This document shows positions 34,932-47,302 of a stretch of 64,000 nucleotides of DNA, one piece after another (position 1 is the first letter of the stretch; every line of letters begins with the position of its first letter). Source of the DNA: Actinernus sp. WN-2022 (taxonomy: Eukaryota; Cnidaria; Anthozoa; Actiniaria; Actinernidae); contig JAOWCC010000569.1 of NCBI GenBank assembly GCA_030867875.1, positions 372,001 through 436,000 of the forward strand. The letters run 5' to 3'. The translations under genes were made by a program, and so were the position numbers. Under the pieces are notes generated by a model, which was given only the letters and a program-made list of their open reading frames with translations, searched no databases and was not told the DNA's origin.

Positions 34932-35039
34932 AATGAAGAGTGATTGAAAACGCAAAACTAACTCAACTGAGCACGAAGACCTTTGATTGTGTTGCTGAGA
35001 AATTGGTGGGAAGTTTTGACAGTGACATTTCCCAGTCAC

Positions 35040-37190
35040 TGGTTGAACATCATTGGCTGCTTTATACAGAAGGTCTTTGATTGCTGTGAAAGAGGCGGGG
35101 CACCAGAATCAGTCTCGCCGGGCGGCTAAAACTTTTCAGAGTGTTTTCTTGACTTTCTATTTTCGTTCTAAACATAGTTTGAAAAAAGCTCCAACTCGCA
35201 ATTATATCTGCGATTTTCTAATTTTTTCAAAGAGAGGCGCTGAGATCGATTCCCGCATTCCTTTAGGACCTTTAGATTGAAATTGGGTTTACGAAAGCAC
35301 AAGCAAACAAATACTCTTGGTAGCTTGAAATGTACTAGGCGATTTTAAATAGAGCGATAATTAGAACAAAAAGCAATTAACAGACAAACTGAGGTTTTTT
35401 CACTCATATGAATGCAAAGAATCAGTTCGAATTTACATGTAGCAGACTGAGGCCTTCCAGGCTATGTTTCGATTTCCAAAGTCTTATCCTGTTCAGTTTA
35501 TACGACAAATCCAATGAGAAATCCAACTTATATTTATTTAACAGCCGTTCAAGTCATTCCAATGCTTTACGGTTTCTTAAGTCATTTCCAGTTCGGAACA
35601 TACGGCTTTTAGATCGGGTCAACTGACCTTCGATTTCCTAAAATGGTCTCCAGTTCAGTTATTCAGGATATTTACGTGAAACTCGCCAGAATTTGTCCCG
35701 CTTTGAACAACCTGAATCTCCATTGCAACAGTCATGTGACAATAAATATAGATGCTTTTCTAATTGAATGTCTTAGAGCGAGTGTCTTCGTTGAATGCTC
35801 GTATGAGATTAAAGCTTGGTCATATCAGACGAAATAATTGATCTCTTGTCATTTACGTTAATTGGTTTTGTCTAATTGCTTGACCTCTTATCTGCCATTG
35901 ACCTAGAACATCTGATGCCGGATTGTATTTTGATAGCTATGTTTTCATTTCGTTGTTGCCTTTATCAATGACTCATACGGTCCTAGACTAGAAGGCGCCG
36001 TAGTTTTGCCTGAGTCAACAATACTTCCTCCAGTTTAATAATTTGGTTAGAAAGACGATTGAGGCAAATTAAGTACTTCATGACGTAACGGTATCCTTAA
36101 CACTCTAAAACTCTCTAGCGAACATTTACCTTTCAACTAATGCGCATGCCTCCTATTTATCGCTTGATCACAGCGTCTCCCACATTGTTAGTGGCAAAGG
36201 TCAGAACTGATCAAATTTTTTTACAGGACTGAACATTAATAATAATAAAAAAGACATGGACTGCATTTTAAGACTCCGGCCGCTGCCCTTGCAGCGCCGG
36301 AGTAAATATTTCAAGGTGCACTGTTAACTCTTCCTGTAGTTAAACCCTTGGACCTACATGTAGTTTGGGATAGCTTTCCTTAGGGTAGTGCAAAATGTCG
36401 AACTGTAATCTGTACATTTAACCTCGAGCCTAAAGGCTTGTGTGTATACATGTAGATGTATACTGAAAAATGAAGTCACTTGTGGAATATTTCACAGCAT
36501 TCCACTTGAAAGCATTGCATAAATATCAAGAATGTGTTTCACTGTGGTATCAAAACACAGGAAGCAAATTAATCTTGAGGGGTGCAACCCCCGAGAGATT
36601 TATTCCTTTTGAAGTGTTTTCCCCTGCGAAACTTTGATGAACAATTCATGAATGGTTCATGAAATATTCATGAACTGTTCATGAATGGGAATGAAGATTA
36701 AATGGCCACATTCAAGAAAGATTTTAATGAACATATCATGACCGAACAGTTCACGAACAGTTCACGAACAGTTCACGAACAGTTCACGAATAGTTCACGA
36801 ACAGTTCACGAACAGTTCACGAACAGTTCACGAACAGTTCACGAATCAGGCATGAACATTTACAGACACTTCAAATAGATTTGTAGTTAAGCATAATTTC
36901 TAGTTCTAAATACAAGCGATTCGGTTTTTCAGTCACTACATGTACTTTGCATTTGACTTTCCCCTGTTTATTTCAAGACTTGGCAAGCTTAAATGGATGT
37001 GCAACTCCAAGACCTTCAACAATATGACCAACAAATCTGGAATTATGATTAGAATTGCTTTTTAAATTGACAATTTAGTAGGATTTGTTGCTCTATGAAT
37101 CCCGTAGGCTGTCGGGCGTAAAGCAGGAATCTCTTGGTTTGAACATTTTATTGCGTAGGGTTTAGAACTTTGATTCACGTATACAAAATA
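35040..37190. other. no gene recognised; hairpin and 12-bp minisatellite
   Basis: Short frames at 35,053-35,837 (64-75 codons) have no motif. At 36,273-36,303, ACTCCGG-C-CGCTGC / GCAGCG-CCGGAGT forms a 13-bp GC-rich stem with a CCTT loop in AT-rich surroundings. At 36,636-36,848, TTCATGAA-type repeats turn into about eight tandem copies of GAACAGTTCACG. Confidence 0.5.
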
Positions 37191-37194
37191 TAAA

Positions 37195-38204
37195 TATAAA
37201 CTTTATTCCAAACTATAAGTTCTACAAAAGTAATCACCGAAAGATTAATGGGAATTTTGTTGAACGAAAACAGGGGCCCAGATAAAATAACGTCAGATAG
37301 TGTCGGATAAAATAACGGCCAGTCTTGATGACATGTTCGGGAAGGATTTTACCATATTGACATTGCTGTTTGGAGTATATTCTGTGAGCAATAATCTGAA
37401 CTGAATTACTAGAAAACTCTAAGCTATAATAGTGGTTTTTGGTAGCGACTGTTGCGAGAAACTGAAAGCACATATTGTATTTCCAGGTGGTAGTATAAAG
37501 TAAGACATTTTAAGCTTACCTACTCGGCTATTGTACACATTTCCCCATTAAATCGTGTCATCCAGAACTAGTGATGCCTCTCAGTTGCAGTGGTTATTAT
37601 TATCATTCCATCTAAAAAATATTGTGCTTGAAATACTCTTTGAATTGACCTTTCATTGAGCTTGTAAAACTCAACCGAGCAACACACATCCCTTCAAAAA
37701 ATTACCGGGCCTGGCAACTCTGCCAACCAAATATGGTCAACTTGGTTCCAGTCTTGACTCATAAAAGTAAGTTCTTCTGTTCGGATTTCTTAGCAGAAAT
37801 ACACATTTTCAAAGGGGCAGACAGAAATACTTTGCTTATATAAACGATGGGAATTTCCTTTTTGAACAAGCCAATAAATATTGGTAAGTTAACTCTAAAA
37901 TAACGAGGAGAATGCAGTGATGCTTAATATTATTTTAGTCTCAGCCCTCAGCCTCCTCACACATGACTGCTATCTTAATTTAACTTATTTTATATCTCAT
38001 TTCATTGTATTTACTGTGATGTTTATTTTGCCTTCAAATAAATAATTATGTAGCCTTTCCATGCAGTAGTCTCTGTTCGCTAAGGGTTCCCAGAAACATG
38101 GCAATTCATTTTGCAAGAGGAACTTGGCTGAACGAACTCATTTGAACTGGAAATTTCTGAATTTATTGTTGTTTCATTGATTATGTTGTCTGCCAGATGG
38201 GTTC
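37195..38204. other. possible LINE 3' end, otherwise nothing recognised
   Basis: The minus strand ends ...GGAATAAAGTTTATATTTAT at 37,193-37,215, like a LINE tail, with a 79-codon frame upstream (37,234-37,473) that lacks a clear WNSLP motif. 37,500-38,200 shows nothing. Confidence 0.3.
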
Positions 38205-38430
38205 TACTTGTACTTTATTAACTGATAAAACGGTGTAATCATATCACATCGGTGCAATTTAAAAAGACAATTTACAATAATAACAACTAGGTTAATAATA
38301 CTGCCATGATAAAAGGAGACATACTTAGTAATATTTATGATAAAAACATTAACAAATTAAAACCATTCTGATTCAATAAAATGTTGGTGTACAGCAGTCT
38401 TAAATTTGTTAGTGTTGTTAATATTAACCC
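38205..38430 (-). mobile_element. LINE 3' end fragment
   Basis: The minus-strand frame reads NINNTNKFKTAVHQHFIESEWF and stops, then a 3' UTR ends ACCGTTTTATCAGTTAATAA + AGTAC at about 38,210. The end resembles the ACCGTGTCTAATAAAGTTA tails at 22 kb. A TTAACCCTTTCCCTACTGG, a piggyBac-like end, abuts at 38,424. Confidence 0.5.
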
Positions 38431-38693
38431 TTTCCCTACTGGACATGTTTGGCTCAGTTGGTATCTCTCATTCTGAGTCCAGTAGTAGAACTGCAAGTCA
38501 GGATTCATTCTATTTGAGAACTCCCTGCATATTCAATAAAATTGTTATTCGTCACTGCTATGACAGTTTCATGTGAGAAGCCACATATCCCCTTGATTGG
38601 TCTACAAAATAATAAATCCAAAAACGGATATTCCAGATTTAATGCTAATAATTTGATAATAGAATGACTGTGCAAAGAGAAAAGTCTAGTTAA

Positions 38694-41322
38694 CCCTTTC
38701 ACTACCACTCGTTTTTTCAGAATTTGGGCCTGAACACCAGTGTTTTTTTAAATTTCTTTCAAATTACGTATGTTTACCAAAAACCTCATTTTCATTAAGA
38801 AGACTGCATTTTTGTATAAAGAAACTTGATGTTATTTTGTTCATTGCAAAATTCTCTGTCTTTTAAGCCTATTTACAGGTACATGGGATGATTAGTAAAT
38901 GCACAGTGTGCCTCTAAACTTGAAAAACCTACTATTCTCGAAAAATATTATACTTGTCTTTGAATTAGAAAGTATAGACTGGATTTATTATCCAATCAAA
39001 CATTTAGAATGAAAGAAAAACTATTTACAGATCATATTTGATGAAATAAGAACTTTTGTTCATGAACACAACACTATTGCAGTTCCTGTTTCAAGATAAC
39101 AAATCACATACTGACATCGGTTTTACTATTCTTCACTAGAATAAGCTAATTATATATTGTGTTGTCTTATTTCTATCAAAATCAAAATCAAAACTCATTG
39201 GCTTTCAGAATAATAAAGTAATAAAGCAGTACTAATACCAAATTGGTATTCAGACAGTTTCATGGTGTCTAAAGGCCAATACTCTGCTTTCGTGTGGAAT
39301 TCATAAAAGCAGTTTCCACCTCCTTCACCAATGCACAGGTACACATCACACTGACTGCACTTGAAGGTGGTCTTGTGCCTTGGAGTTGTCTGGGCAGGAT
39401 TTCTCTTCTTTGACAAGAAATGTTTCTTGTCACACACAGCACAACGGTGGTTCTTTCCTTCACCTTTGAAGGGCAAATGCACTCCAACTTTCCTCAGATG
39501 TTCTGGCTCAACCTCAACATTTCGTCTCCTCTTGTTTGTAGCAGCTGACTTCCTAGACTGAGGGTAGTTGCCAACCAGCTGTTTACAGAGGTCTTCCTTG
39601 AAAGAAAGGAGATCCCTTTTTCTCCTTCCAGCTGCAGAATGCTGCCTCTTGTATCCTTCAAGAATGTAAGCATTATAAATGCTGAGCAGTAGAATCTTGA
39701 TGAAGACACGAAGGTACCACCTCCTCTGCTTTTTTGACTTGTTGACAGCAGTCATTTGATCACAAATGTCAACTCCCATGAACTCATTGTAGGACTTGAC
39801 TATTTGTGGCCTAATAAATCTTTTTGGACACCCATTGCCCACGAACCTTTACTCTGCGACGTACAATGTCATCACTGTCCCTCATCATCAGCCTCAGAAC
39901 CAGAGTCTTCATCTTCTCCAACCCAGGCTGGCACTTCTGGAGGAGGATGGACGGTACTCAGAAGGTAGACATCTTTCTTGTCCTTCCATCTCAATGCTGT
40001 CATTCCATGACCTTCAGCTGCTAGCCATGTCACATCCCCACGCTTTGACAGATTGGTGCTTTTCAGCTTGTCGTGGGGGTAGCCCTTCCTTGGTCTTGCA
40101 GTCCCGGCAGCCAATATGCCCCTTATCCTTCAAGAGCAGGAAAAGAATTGGGCTGGTATAGAAGTTGTCAACATAGAGGTGGTGGTTGGTATGATGAAGA
40201 CCTTCCACCAAATCCATGACAACCCTACCAGTTTTGCCCAAATTTCCAGCATCTCTGTCATCTTTGCCAGCATACATAGTGAAGTTCTTGCAATATCCAT
40301 TCTTGGCATAACACAGCTCAAAGAATTTGACACCAAACTTCACTGGCTTATCAGGCATTCTCACTTTGATGGACAATTTTCCTTTGAATGGGATCATTGC
40401 CTCATCGATCGAAATTTGACGGCCACAGTTGTAAAGTTCCCTGAACTTCTGAACTATGCTACAATACAGTGCTCTCATCTTGTATAGGGCGTCTTTTTTC
40501 TCTTCTTCAGTTCGCTTGTGCTCCGGGTCACAAAAGAAAACATGATTTGAGTTCAAAGAAACGCTTTTGAGAATGCAGAACTTGCTTTACACCTGGTACG
40601 TGGAATAGCTTTGTTTCTACGGCCGATAGAAAGTAGCGCTCATCTCTTGGAACGACAACCATATCATTTGATATGATCAAAATGGCGAGGAAAGCCTTCA
40701 GTTCCTCTGGCGTGACAGGACTCCAGTTCGATGCTTGTTTTAGCTCGGCATTCTTGTTTGTGTACTCTACGATTTTCTCGATCATTTCCTCATTGAAATA
40801 CAACAAGAAAAAGTCAATAGCCTTTCCAGAGTCCGGCAAAGCTGGAGTCAAAGTAAACGGATTGTTGTTTACATCGTATCTTTCGCTGTTCCAGGTCAAA
40901 TTTTCAGGTAGAGCAGTCGGGAAGCCTTCAAACTCGTTTTCATCCTCTTCACTGTTGAATAAAGCATCTAAAACATCGTCTCCGAATCCTGCGATTTCAT
41001 CTGAAGACGAAGAATCGCCAGAAGAGAACTCGCTTTCACTTTCAGAGGACATTTAAAGACGCTAAGTATCCAATTTCAAAAGAAAAATCTTCAAACTTCA
41101 AAATCTCATGAATATCGTATGTGAACATGTGCTTTCATTGCCGAGAATGTGTTACTGGAACCCTCCTAAGGGAATAGCCAATGTGCTAAACCCCCCAAAT
41201 GCAAAACTAGCCTCGTTTGGGAGTTAATACCTATGCTAATGATTTTGGCCGCTAAAGGGGCCACAAGAGTTACGTGCATATTTTTCTAGTGGCCTCTAAA
41301 GGGGCCACCAGTGGTGAAAGGG
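38694..41322 (-). mobile_element. piggyBac element with TTAA duplication
   Basis: TTAA flanks both sides (38,690-38,693 and 41,323-41,326). Ends are CCCTTTCACTACCACT (left) and the complement of CCCTTTCACCACTGGTGG (right), matching the CCYTTT start of piggyBac ends. The transposase (39,195-41,052) lies on the minus strand. About 500 bp of non-coding sequence separates the gene from the left end and about 270 bp from the right. Confidence 0.92.
39195..41052 (-). pseudogene. piggyBac transposase, frameshifted
   Basis: The minus-strand protein runs over four frames. The first has an acidic Ser/Asp-rich N-terminus (MSSESESEFSSGDSSSSDE) and the start of the DDE domain (41,052-40,545). The second (40,556-40,014) has ISIDEAMIPFKG (first aspartate) and LYVDNFYTSPILF (second). 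The third (40,114-39,872) is the insertion region ...KKDVYLLSTVHPPP. The fourth (39,842-39,195) has GVDICDQMTAVNK (third aspartate) and a C-terminal cysteine-rich finger (CAVCDKK...CSQCDVYLC...NCF). Breaks lie near 40,550, 40,080 and 39,850. Full length for the family, with all catalytic residues and the zinc finger kept; few mutations separate it from an intact gene. Confidence 0.9.
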
Positions 41323-43218
41323 TTAAGGAGCTGAACTCTCCATCTGTCACTGCACCTAAAAATATTTTGTATAGACCATGTTTCATGAATATATGGTGAG
41401 CAAATAATCACTCTGCCACTAGATTAACCATTAGTATTATTCTGAGTTTTCTTGACATTTTGTAAAATATTTCTGTTAATTTATTGGTAATAAATATGTT
41501 GTTGTTGTTGTCACAAATGCTGAAATGCATAATATCCAATACATTTACTTACCAACTGGCTTTAGTCCCATTGCTACCATCGCAGTCTACTTTGTTGCCC
41601 AAGTCACGGATGTACTGGTCTTTAATTGACTTGTACGGGATATACTGGATAGGGAGGGCATAGGGCTTGTTTGACCGCTTTTCTTCTGATAGTAGTATGA
41701 CCAGGATGTGTGTTGCTGCAGGCTGCCTCTTCTTTACAAACACATTCTTAACATACTTAAGGTAATCACTTAAGGTTCTTGAGGCAAGCAATGACATCGG
41801 CTGTTCTTGGTTGGTTGGGGTTCAGGTGTGGGAGCACATTCTCCAGACTACTCTTAAGAGACTGTGCTTGCTGGAGTAGTGTGTTGTACTCCACTCGCTC
41901 CCAGCACAATGATTTCAGTACTTCCCTGGAGGAATTTGGGCTGTTGAACTTTGTCTGGTAATCTTTATCAGCCTTCTTCAGACCCTTGGAAAGGAATTCT
42001 ACATCAAGCTCTAGGTCGCTGATAATGTCAGTCAGCCTGGTTTCAAGTATGTCACGAGTGACAGAGGCAGGGACTGAAGCTTGCTTCTTCCGTCTCTCAT
42101 ACTCGGCCTTCAATTCAGCCAACTTTTCATCTTCCATGTCAATATCACCATTCCATTCGCCACGCACAGACTCCTGGAGAGCTGGCTTGAGGTCACAGGC
42201 ATCAACTTTTAACCAAAACTGCCCCTTTGGGTGCATGACTTTCAATTGTTCAAGAGCAGCAATCTTTAGAGAGAGACGGAATATTTTGTAGGGTGACAAT
42301 TGTATTAACTCAGTAGCTTCTGTTTTACCCTTATGTTAATGAACATTATTATTGGCATTGATTTTTCAATCAAAGTCTACTGTGCAGATTTTCCCCTGGA
42401 ATAAAAAAATCCTTTTTTTCATGTCTTGCAATTGAATTGCCCACATCTATAAATCAAATAGAAATTTAACAGGAGAAATTTGTCTTATCTCCCAATATTA
42501 AAGAATTGGCATTAATATACCAACCTGTAATTCACGTTTCTTGCTAAACTCAGAGTTGGATGTCCTTTTTTCTACCCACTGCAAACTTGGAGCAGCCACA
42601 TTGACCCTTGCCTATGAAATAAGATAAATAGTTCATGTTTTGCAAGCCTGCAAATAAGCATCTGTCATTTGGGGTTTTAACCAACCAAAATTCAGCTCTG
42701 GTTGGTCTTGTGACTGACATCTATATTTTTATAAAAGCTATTGGTTAAACTACTTTTTTGACTAACAAAACTGCCTTCTTGTCTGACCACATTGTGCTCC
42801 TTTTTGGGTAAATAACCCGATTACCACGAAAATATATTTGCAGGGTTGCTCTGGATTTTTATTAACTGAATAACTACTCCAAATACACAAATAATAGGAG
42901 GATTAAAGAAAAGAAAAAAGTAGATTGATTAAAATGCCTATGAATCAAACAATTTTTTTATTTTCCCAATTTGCCAAACTAACTTCACCCATAGGCTAAA
43001 GAACTGCTGGAGTAGGCTAACTTAGGTTCTAACATGCTGCCAGGTTATAGGTTGATAAAAAGATCAAAATTCTGACTGAAAGAGACAGTCAAAGTGCCAG
43101 AGGAGACAGCTGAATGAGCTGCCTACCAGCTGTTTTGAGAAAACAGAGTAATATTATACTGCACATATACACTATGCATCATTCACTATTTCTAGAAAAA
43201 AAATGTTCTGGTAGAGTA

Positions 43219-44968
43219 CAGTACAGCTCAAAAAGAATGCACCCGCAAGAAGTCCCGCAAGAACTTCTTGCGCCGCAAGAACCCGCAAGAAGTTTATAAC
43301 CCGCTTTTTGCGGCTCACCCGCAAGAACACGCAAGAAGTTTAAGAAGTTGATAGCCCGCTTTTTGCGGCTCAGCCGCAAGAACGCGCAAGAAGTAAAGAG
43401 TGGATAATCCGCTTTTTGCGGCTCAACTGCAAGACCACGCACAAAGTTAAACAATACAAAAAGTTTCAAGTCCAAACTTCGAAACGCGAGTACAATGCAC
43501 GCTCGATCGTGGTTTGTTTACAAGTGTATACGGCAAATTTATTTAGAAAGACTTTCGGTAATATTTTTGAAAAACTTATTTTCAAAGACATAGATGTATT
43601 TAACAATTTGCTTTGATTCGTTTATGGTAGTGTTTATTAACTGTTTCTTTCGCTTTGCCAGGTTTCCTAGGTTTTGCAGTTTGATCCAACTGCTTTGATT
43701 TGCGCGTTTAGCGATTATTGTTGAGTCGATCGCAATATGCAAATTACCACTTCTTTTTGACCTGTAAAATTTTGGGAAGACAGTCACTCACTATTCTACG
43801 AATTAAGGCGCATTTAGTTCAAAAGGATTCCACTTTCCCAGTAGAAGTTTTCTGGTAAGACTAAGAGTATAGTTTTACACGGTTTCATTGCCAACTTGGC
43901 TTCAGAAAGTGCAGCGATCAACTCAGACTGACACGTTCACGCCTGACTGATTTGCACGTGGAGAAATTCAGACGGCAAGAACTTGAGATTTTAATTTCGA
44001 AAATATGCCTTATATTAGGACTGCGAACATTTGCAATGATTTGAGCCGAAACCTTGAGCAACACAGGGATGTGCTATAAATGTGAAACTACAGACGCTAA
44101 AGTTTATTTGATGTTATGCTTTGCACGGCAAACTATAAAGCTGGCCTCGCAACACCGGTATTTATAACGGGAACTGAAGCGATCGAGCGGCCGTTGTTTG
44201 TTATTATTTTGTGCCGAAAGCTCAGGCTTCCATATTACATTTTAAGTAACGATTTTCAGTAAGGTTATCAGAATATATGGGAGGATGCGTTATAAGCGAG
44301 CTGTGAAGCAGCAAGGAGGTAAGTGCTTTCGCCGATATACACAAACGGCGGTGATAAATATTATAAAGAAGTGTGAAAGGCGAAAATATTTTGGGCTGCT
44401 GTCTCGGAGTTTTTACGTTTAATATTTCTGAAGTGTTTGTCTTATTTAATAGTCAGCTGAACACATGAGCGGCGGTGGGATTCAATAAAGAACACAACTC
44501 TTATTAGGGCCATTTGTCATATAATCAACCAAGCTATTATTCAACAGCAGTATTAGCGAAAAGTTGCACTTGGATTTTATAAGAGTCTGATGTGAAATTT
44601 CACTTCCAAAATGCGATAAATTTGCTGCATAGTTTGTGTTTGTTGTTCTAATATATTTCTTTAGTACTTTAATTTGATGTTTCCCGCAGAACGTGAACCT
44701 CAGTCTGCAAAATGTAACTTAATTGTTTCTTTCCAGTCGAAGGGACGACTTCGCGTTAATAAGTAAGAGAGTTTCAACCCGTTTAATTAAGTTGAACTTC
44801 TTGCGGTTGAAGTTCTTGCGGTTCTAACTTCTTGCGTTTAAGAAGTTATTGCGGGTCTAACTTCTTGCGGTTGATAATTAATTATAAGCGCAAAAAGAAG
44901 CGCAATAATCAACTTCTTGCGTCCGCAAAAAGAAGTTCTTGCGCGTGCATTCTTTTTGAGCTTTACTG
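43219..44968. mobile_element. Tc/mariner-like non-autonomous element, copy B
   Basis: Inverted ends CAGTACAGCTCAAAAAGAAT + GCAC (the right-end complement begins CAGTAAAGCTC), flanked by TA (43,217-43,218 and 44,969-44,970). Next to both ends are reiterated CCGCAAGAAG / CTTCTTGCGG motifs with GCTTTTTGCGGCTCA spacers on the left. The interior (about 43,900-44,120) is homologous to copy A (29,854-32,605). It lies in an intron-sized gap of the minus-strand multi-exon gene. Confidence 0.82.
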
Positions 44969-46019
44969 TAGGTCCCTAGCCTGTACAAAACAAACAAAAA
45001 TCAGTATAAATGTTTCTCTTACTGTTAGTGGATCCTTCTGCTGTTCGACTGAAAGAGCTCCACATGGGTCCCCTAAACAGCCGGTTGAACCGCGTCGAAA
45101 ATTCTGAGCACATGGTCTTGTGCCATTCGGCAAAGTCTTGAGTAACATTATTCTAAATTAAAAGAAAACAATGTGTGTTGGATTGTATATACATTGTACC
45201 ATGTAAGTTAACAGGTTTGTCACAGAAATATTTATATATTAATATGCTAACTCAATTACCATCTGTTCCTTGAAAGCCACAAAGCCGAGCCCAACTAAAC
45301 TTCTATCAAACTAAAGCAGAGTACTTGGTCATGTCAGCTAGTATTATATATACATGTATAGTATTATATATATATAGAGAGCCAAGAGGATCAATAAAAA
45401 TTGATTCCAAGTTCTTGTCCACAGTAGTTGTTATAAAATTGAATAAAAATGCGAACAAGAGCAACTCAGGACTGTTATTAAAAATTTACTAAAACGTAAT
45501 ATATATATCATTTTATAAGATTCTTTATTGCAAGAGCAACTGTCCTGGTAAAACCAGTAATATGACAGGCTACATGGATATTTTTTATTGGTGCCTAAGT
45601 TATAGTTATCTCAGCTGCTATATACAGTACAAGACAGTTGAGTGAAACAGGTACTGAATACCCTAATGATGACATTACTTGCATGATGTTAGTGCAGCTG
45701 AAGAATTCGATCTGGTACTGAAGAAGTCCAAATAACATTCTATTTACAGGTAACAGGGTTTCATTTGTCTCAGGCCTCTTGGTTCCAAGAGTGTATGCAA
45801 ACTTGTAGATTAGATTTGGTTTCTGGCTAGCAAGGAACCAGGGAGAGTGATACAAAATCTCCAGGGTTATTGTCAACTCCCCTGGCAACCGCTAGAGACA
45901 GGAACATGCTGTTGCTGAGTGATAGTTGCCCTTCCTCGCTGAGCTGGCTGATAAGTGCCTGCACTTGTTGCAGTGCACTCTGTGTGCAGGTACATGTAGC
46001 TGGTATTTGCAGGTTCACG

Positions 46020-46173
46020 AGGGCTTGTTTGACCGCTTTTCTTCTGATAGTAGTATGACCAGGATGTGTGTTGCTGCAGGCTGCCTCTTCTTTACAAACA
46101 CATTCTTAACATACTTAAGGTAATCACTTAAGGTTCTTGAGGCAAGCAATGACATCGGCTGTTCTTGGTTGGT
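46020..46173. repeat. 154-bp exact duplicate of 41,662-41,815
   Basis: AGGGCTTGTTTGACCGCTTT ... GGCTGTTCTTGGTTGGT is identical at both places, in the same orientation. At 41.7 kb it is part of the last visible exon; at 46.0 kb it sits inside an upstream exon block. No poly(A) and no inverted ends. Confidence 0.9.
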
Positions 46174-46335
46174 AAATTTATCTACTCCTGCTGTGCCTCT
46201 GAGTACTGGCCTGCACACTGATATCTAATTCCTCAAGGCAGTGTGCCAGCGAGAGCCCCAACTTCTCCTCTGCTTCTTCTGTTGTGCCATATTTTGTCTT
46301 TAACTTGTTGATTGCACGAGCACGCACACGGACAT

Positions 46336-47150
46336 CTGGCAAGAAAACGAAAAATAATTACTCATGGCTGGAACTGACACAACACTAACCCATACCCAAA
46401 ACAAAAACCCTAACCCCAGGTTTCTGACCTATCGGCCCAAACACAAAAAAAGTTGGATACAGCCATGTTTATTTCAGCATAACATAATGTTGCATTATTA
46501 GTTGCTTCATTGCATCAGATATTGTCAGCTGGAGTACTTACTGTTATTATATCCGGTTTGAAGTACCTAAAATGTTTGAAATGTTCAAGAAATATCCTTC
46601 TCAAACTCATTAATAATTCATGAGAGTCATCCAATGGAGGAACTGCATTTGGTCACATGCATGTGTCTTGATACAGGATGAAACCCTTGTTTGAAGCTTC
46701 GTCAGGTGGATGCATCTTGACATCCAATGAAACACCAGTTCCAAACGCACTAGTGTTTGATCATATTTCCAACCCTAGTGATCAATATTTCTTAATCATC
46801 ATATTCATGAACCACTAACTAATTACATACTGATAAACTGCAAGTAAGGAGCGAAGAAGTAAATAAATAAAGAATGACATAGAAAGAAAAAGTCTGCCTC
46901 CACTGGAGTTCGAACCACGACCCTTCCGAGTTCTGACTGCTTGTACTAACTCTTGTCCACTACTCTACTAGTACGCTAGTTGAAATCACTGCCATCAAAA
47001 AAGAATAATAAGCCATCTATTGAATAATTACATACAACAATCAAATGGTAAACAACACTTGCTGATGAAGTTTGAAAAGAAACGTATGTAAATTGTCGGT
47101 TTTGAAAAGAAGTGTATGTAAATTGTCGGTTTTGCATTCGCATCAGAAGA
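46336..47150 (-). other. tRNA-like SINE candidate; no gene otherwise
   Basis: On the minus strand, about 46,985-46,895, GGTTCGAACTCC matches a pol III box B, and TAGTAGAGTAGTGG about 55 bases upstream is a weak box A, followed by an AAAG/T-rich tail. Two tandem 30-bp copies of TTTTGAAAAGAA..TGTAAATTGTCG lie at 47,070-47,132. Without a second copy in the window the SINE call is tentative. Confidence 0.35.
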
Positions 47151-47152
47151 CA

Positions 47153-47302
47153 TGTCAAACACTCATTGTTCATCTTTCATCATGATCAGGGATTCCAAAT
47201 ATTTCGAAAACTATAAAACCCTTGAGGCTACGCCTCTCGGGGTTTCATTTGTTTTCTCAATATTTGGAACCCCCGATGAAAGACTCCAATTCGTGTTTGA
47301 CA
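47153..47302. mobile_element. 150-bp hairpin MITE
   Basis: TGTCAAACACTCATTGTTCA...TTCCAAATATT is inverted at AATATTTGGAA...TTCGTGTTTGACA, with arms of about 65 bp. A related arm occurs near 25,692. No clear duplication. Confidence 0.65.

Larger units (their letters stand above)
41553..46335 (-). pseudogene. unrecognised multi-exon gene, partly broken
   Basis: Minus-strand coding blocks in order. 46,335-46,178: RARAINKLKTKYGTTEEAEE...SVQASTQRHSRSR, after the acceptor CTTGCCAG. About 45,980-45,679: ALQQVQALISQLSEEGQLSL, a frameshift, then ETLLPVNRMLFGLLQYQIEF, donor CAA|GTAATG. 45,152-45,023: TQDFAEWHKTMCSEF...RGPMWSSFSRTAEGSTN, donor ACA|GTAAGAG. 42,611-42,521: ARVNVAAPSLQWVEKRTSNS. 42,319-41,553: IFRLSLKIAALEQLKVMHPK..., a coiled-coil-like middle, a frameshift near 41,770, then LSDYLKYVKNVFVKKRQPAA...IQYIPYKSIKDQYIRDL, donor TTG|GTAAGTA. 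The GT-AG sites fit the frames, though the phase between the third and fourth blocks does not, so an exon may be missing. I do not recognise the family; no transposase motif is visible. It could be a host gene or an old TE-derived one. Confidence 0.6.

Noticed and set aside
47050..47090. Hammerhead-like CTGATGA ... GAAAC
   Set aside because: The bases between the two core blocks cannot form stem II, and no stem I was found.
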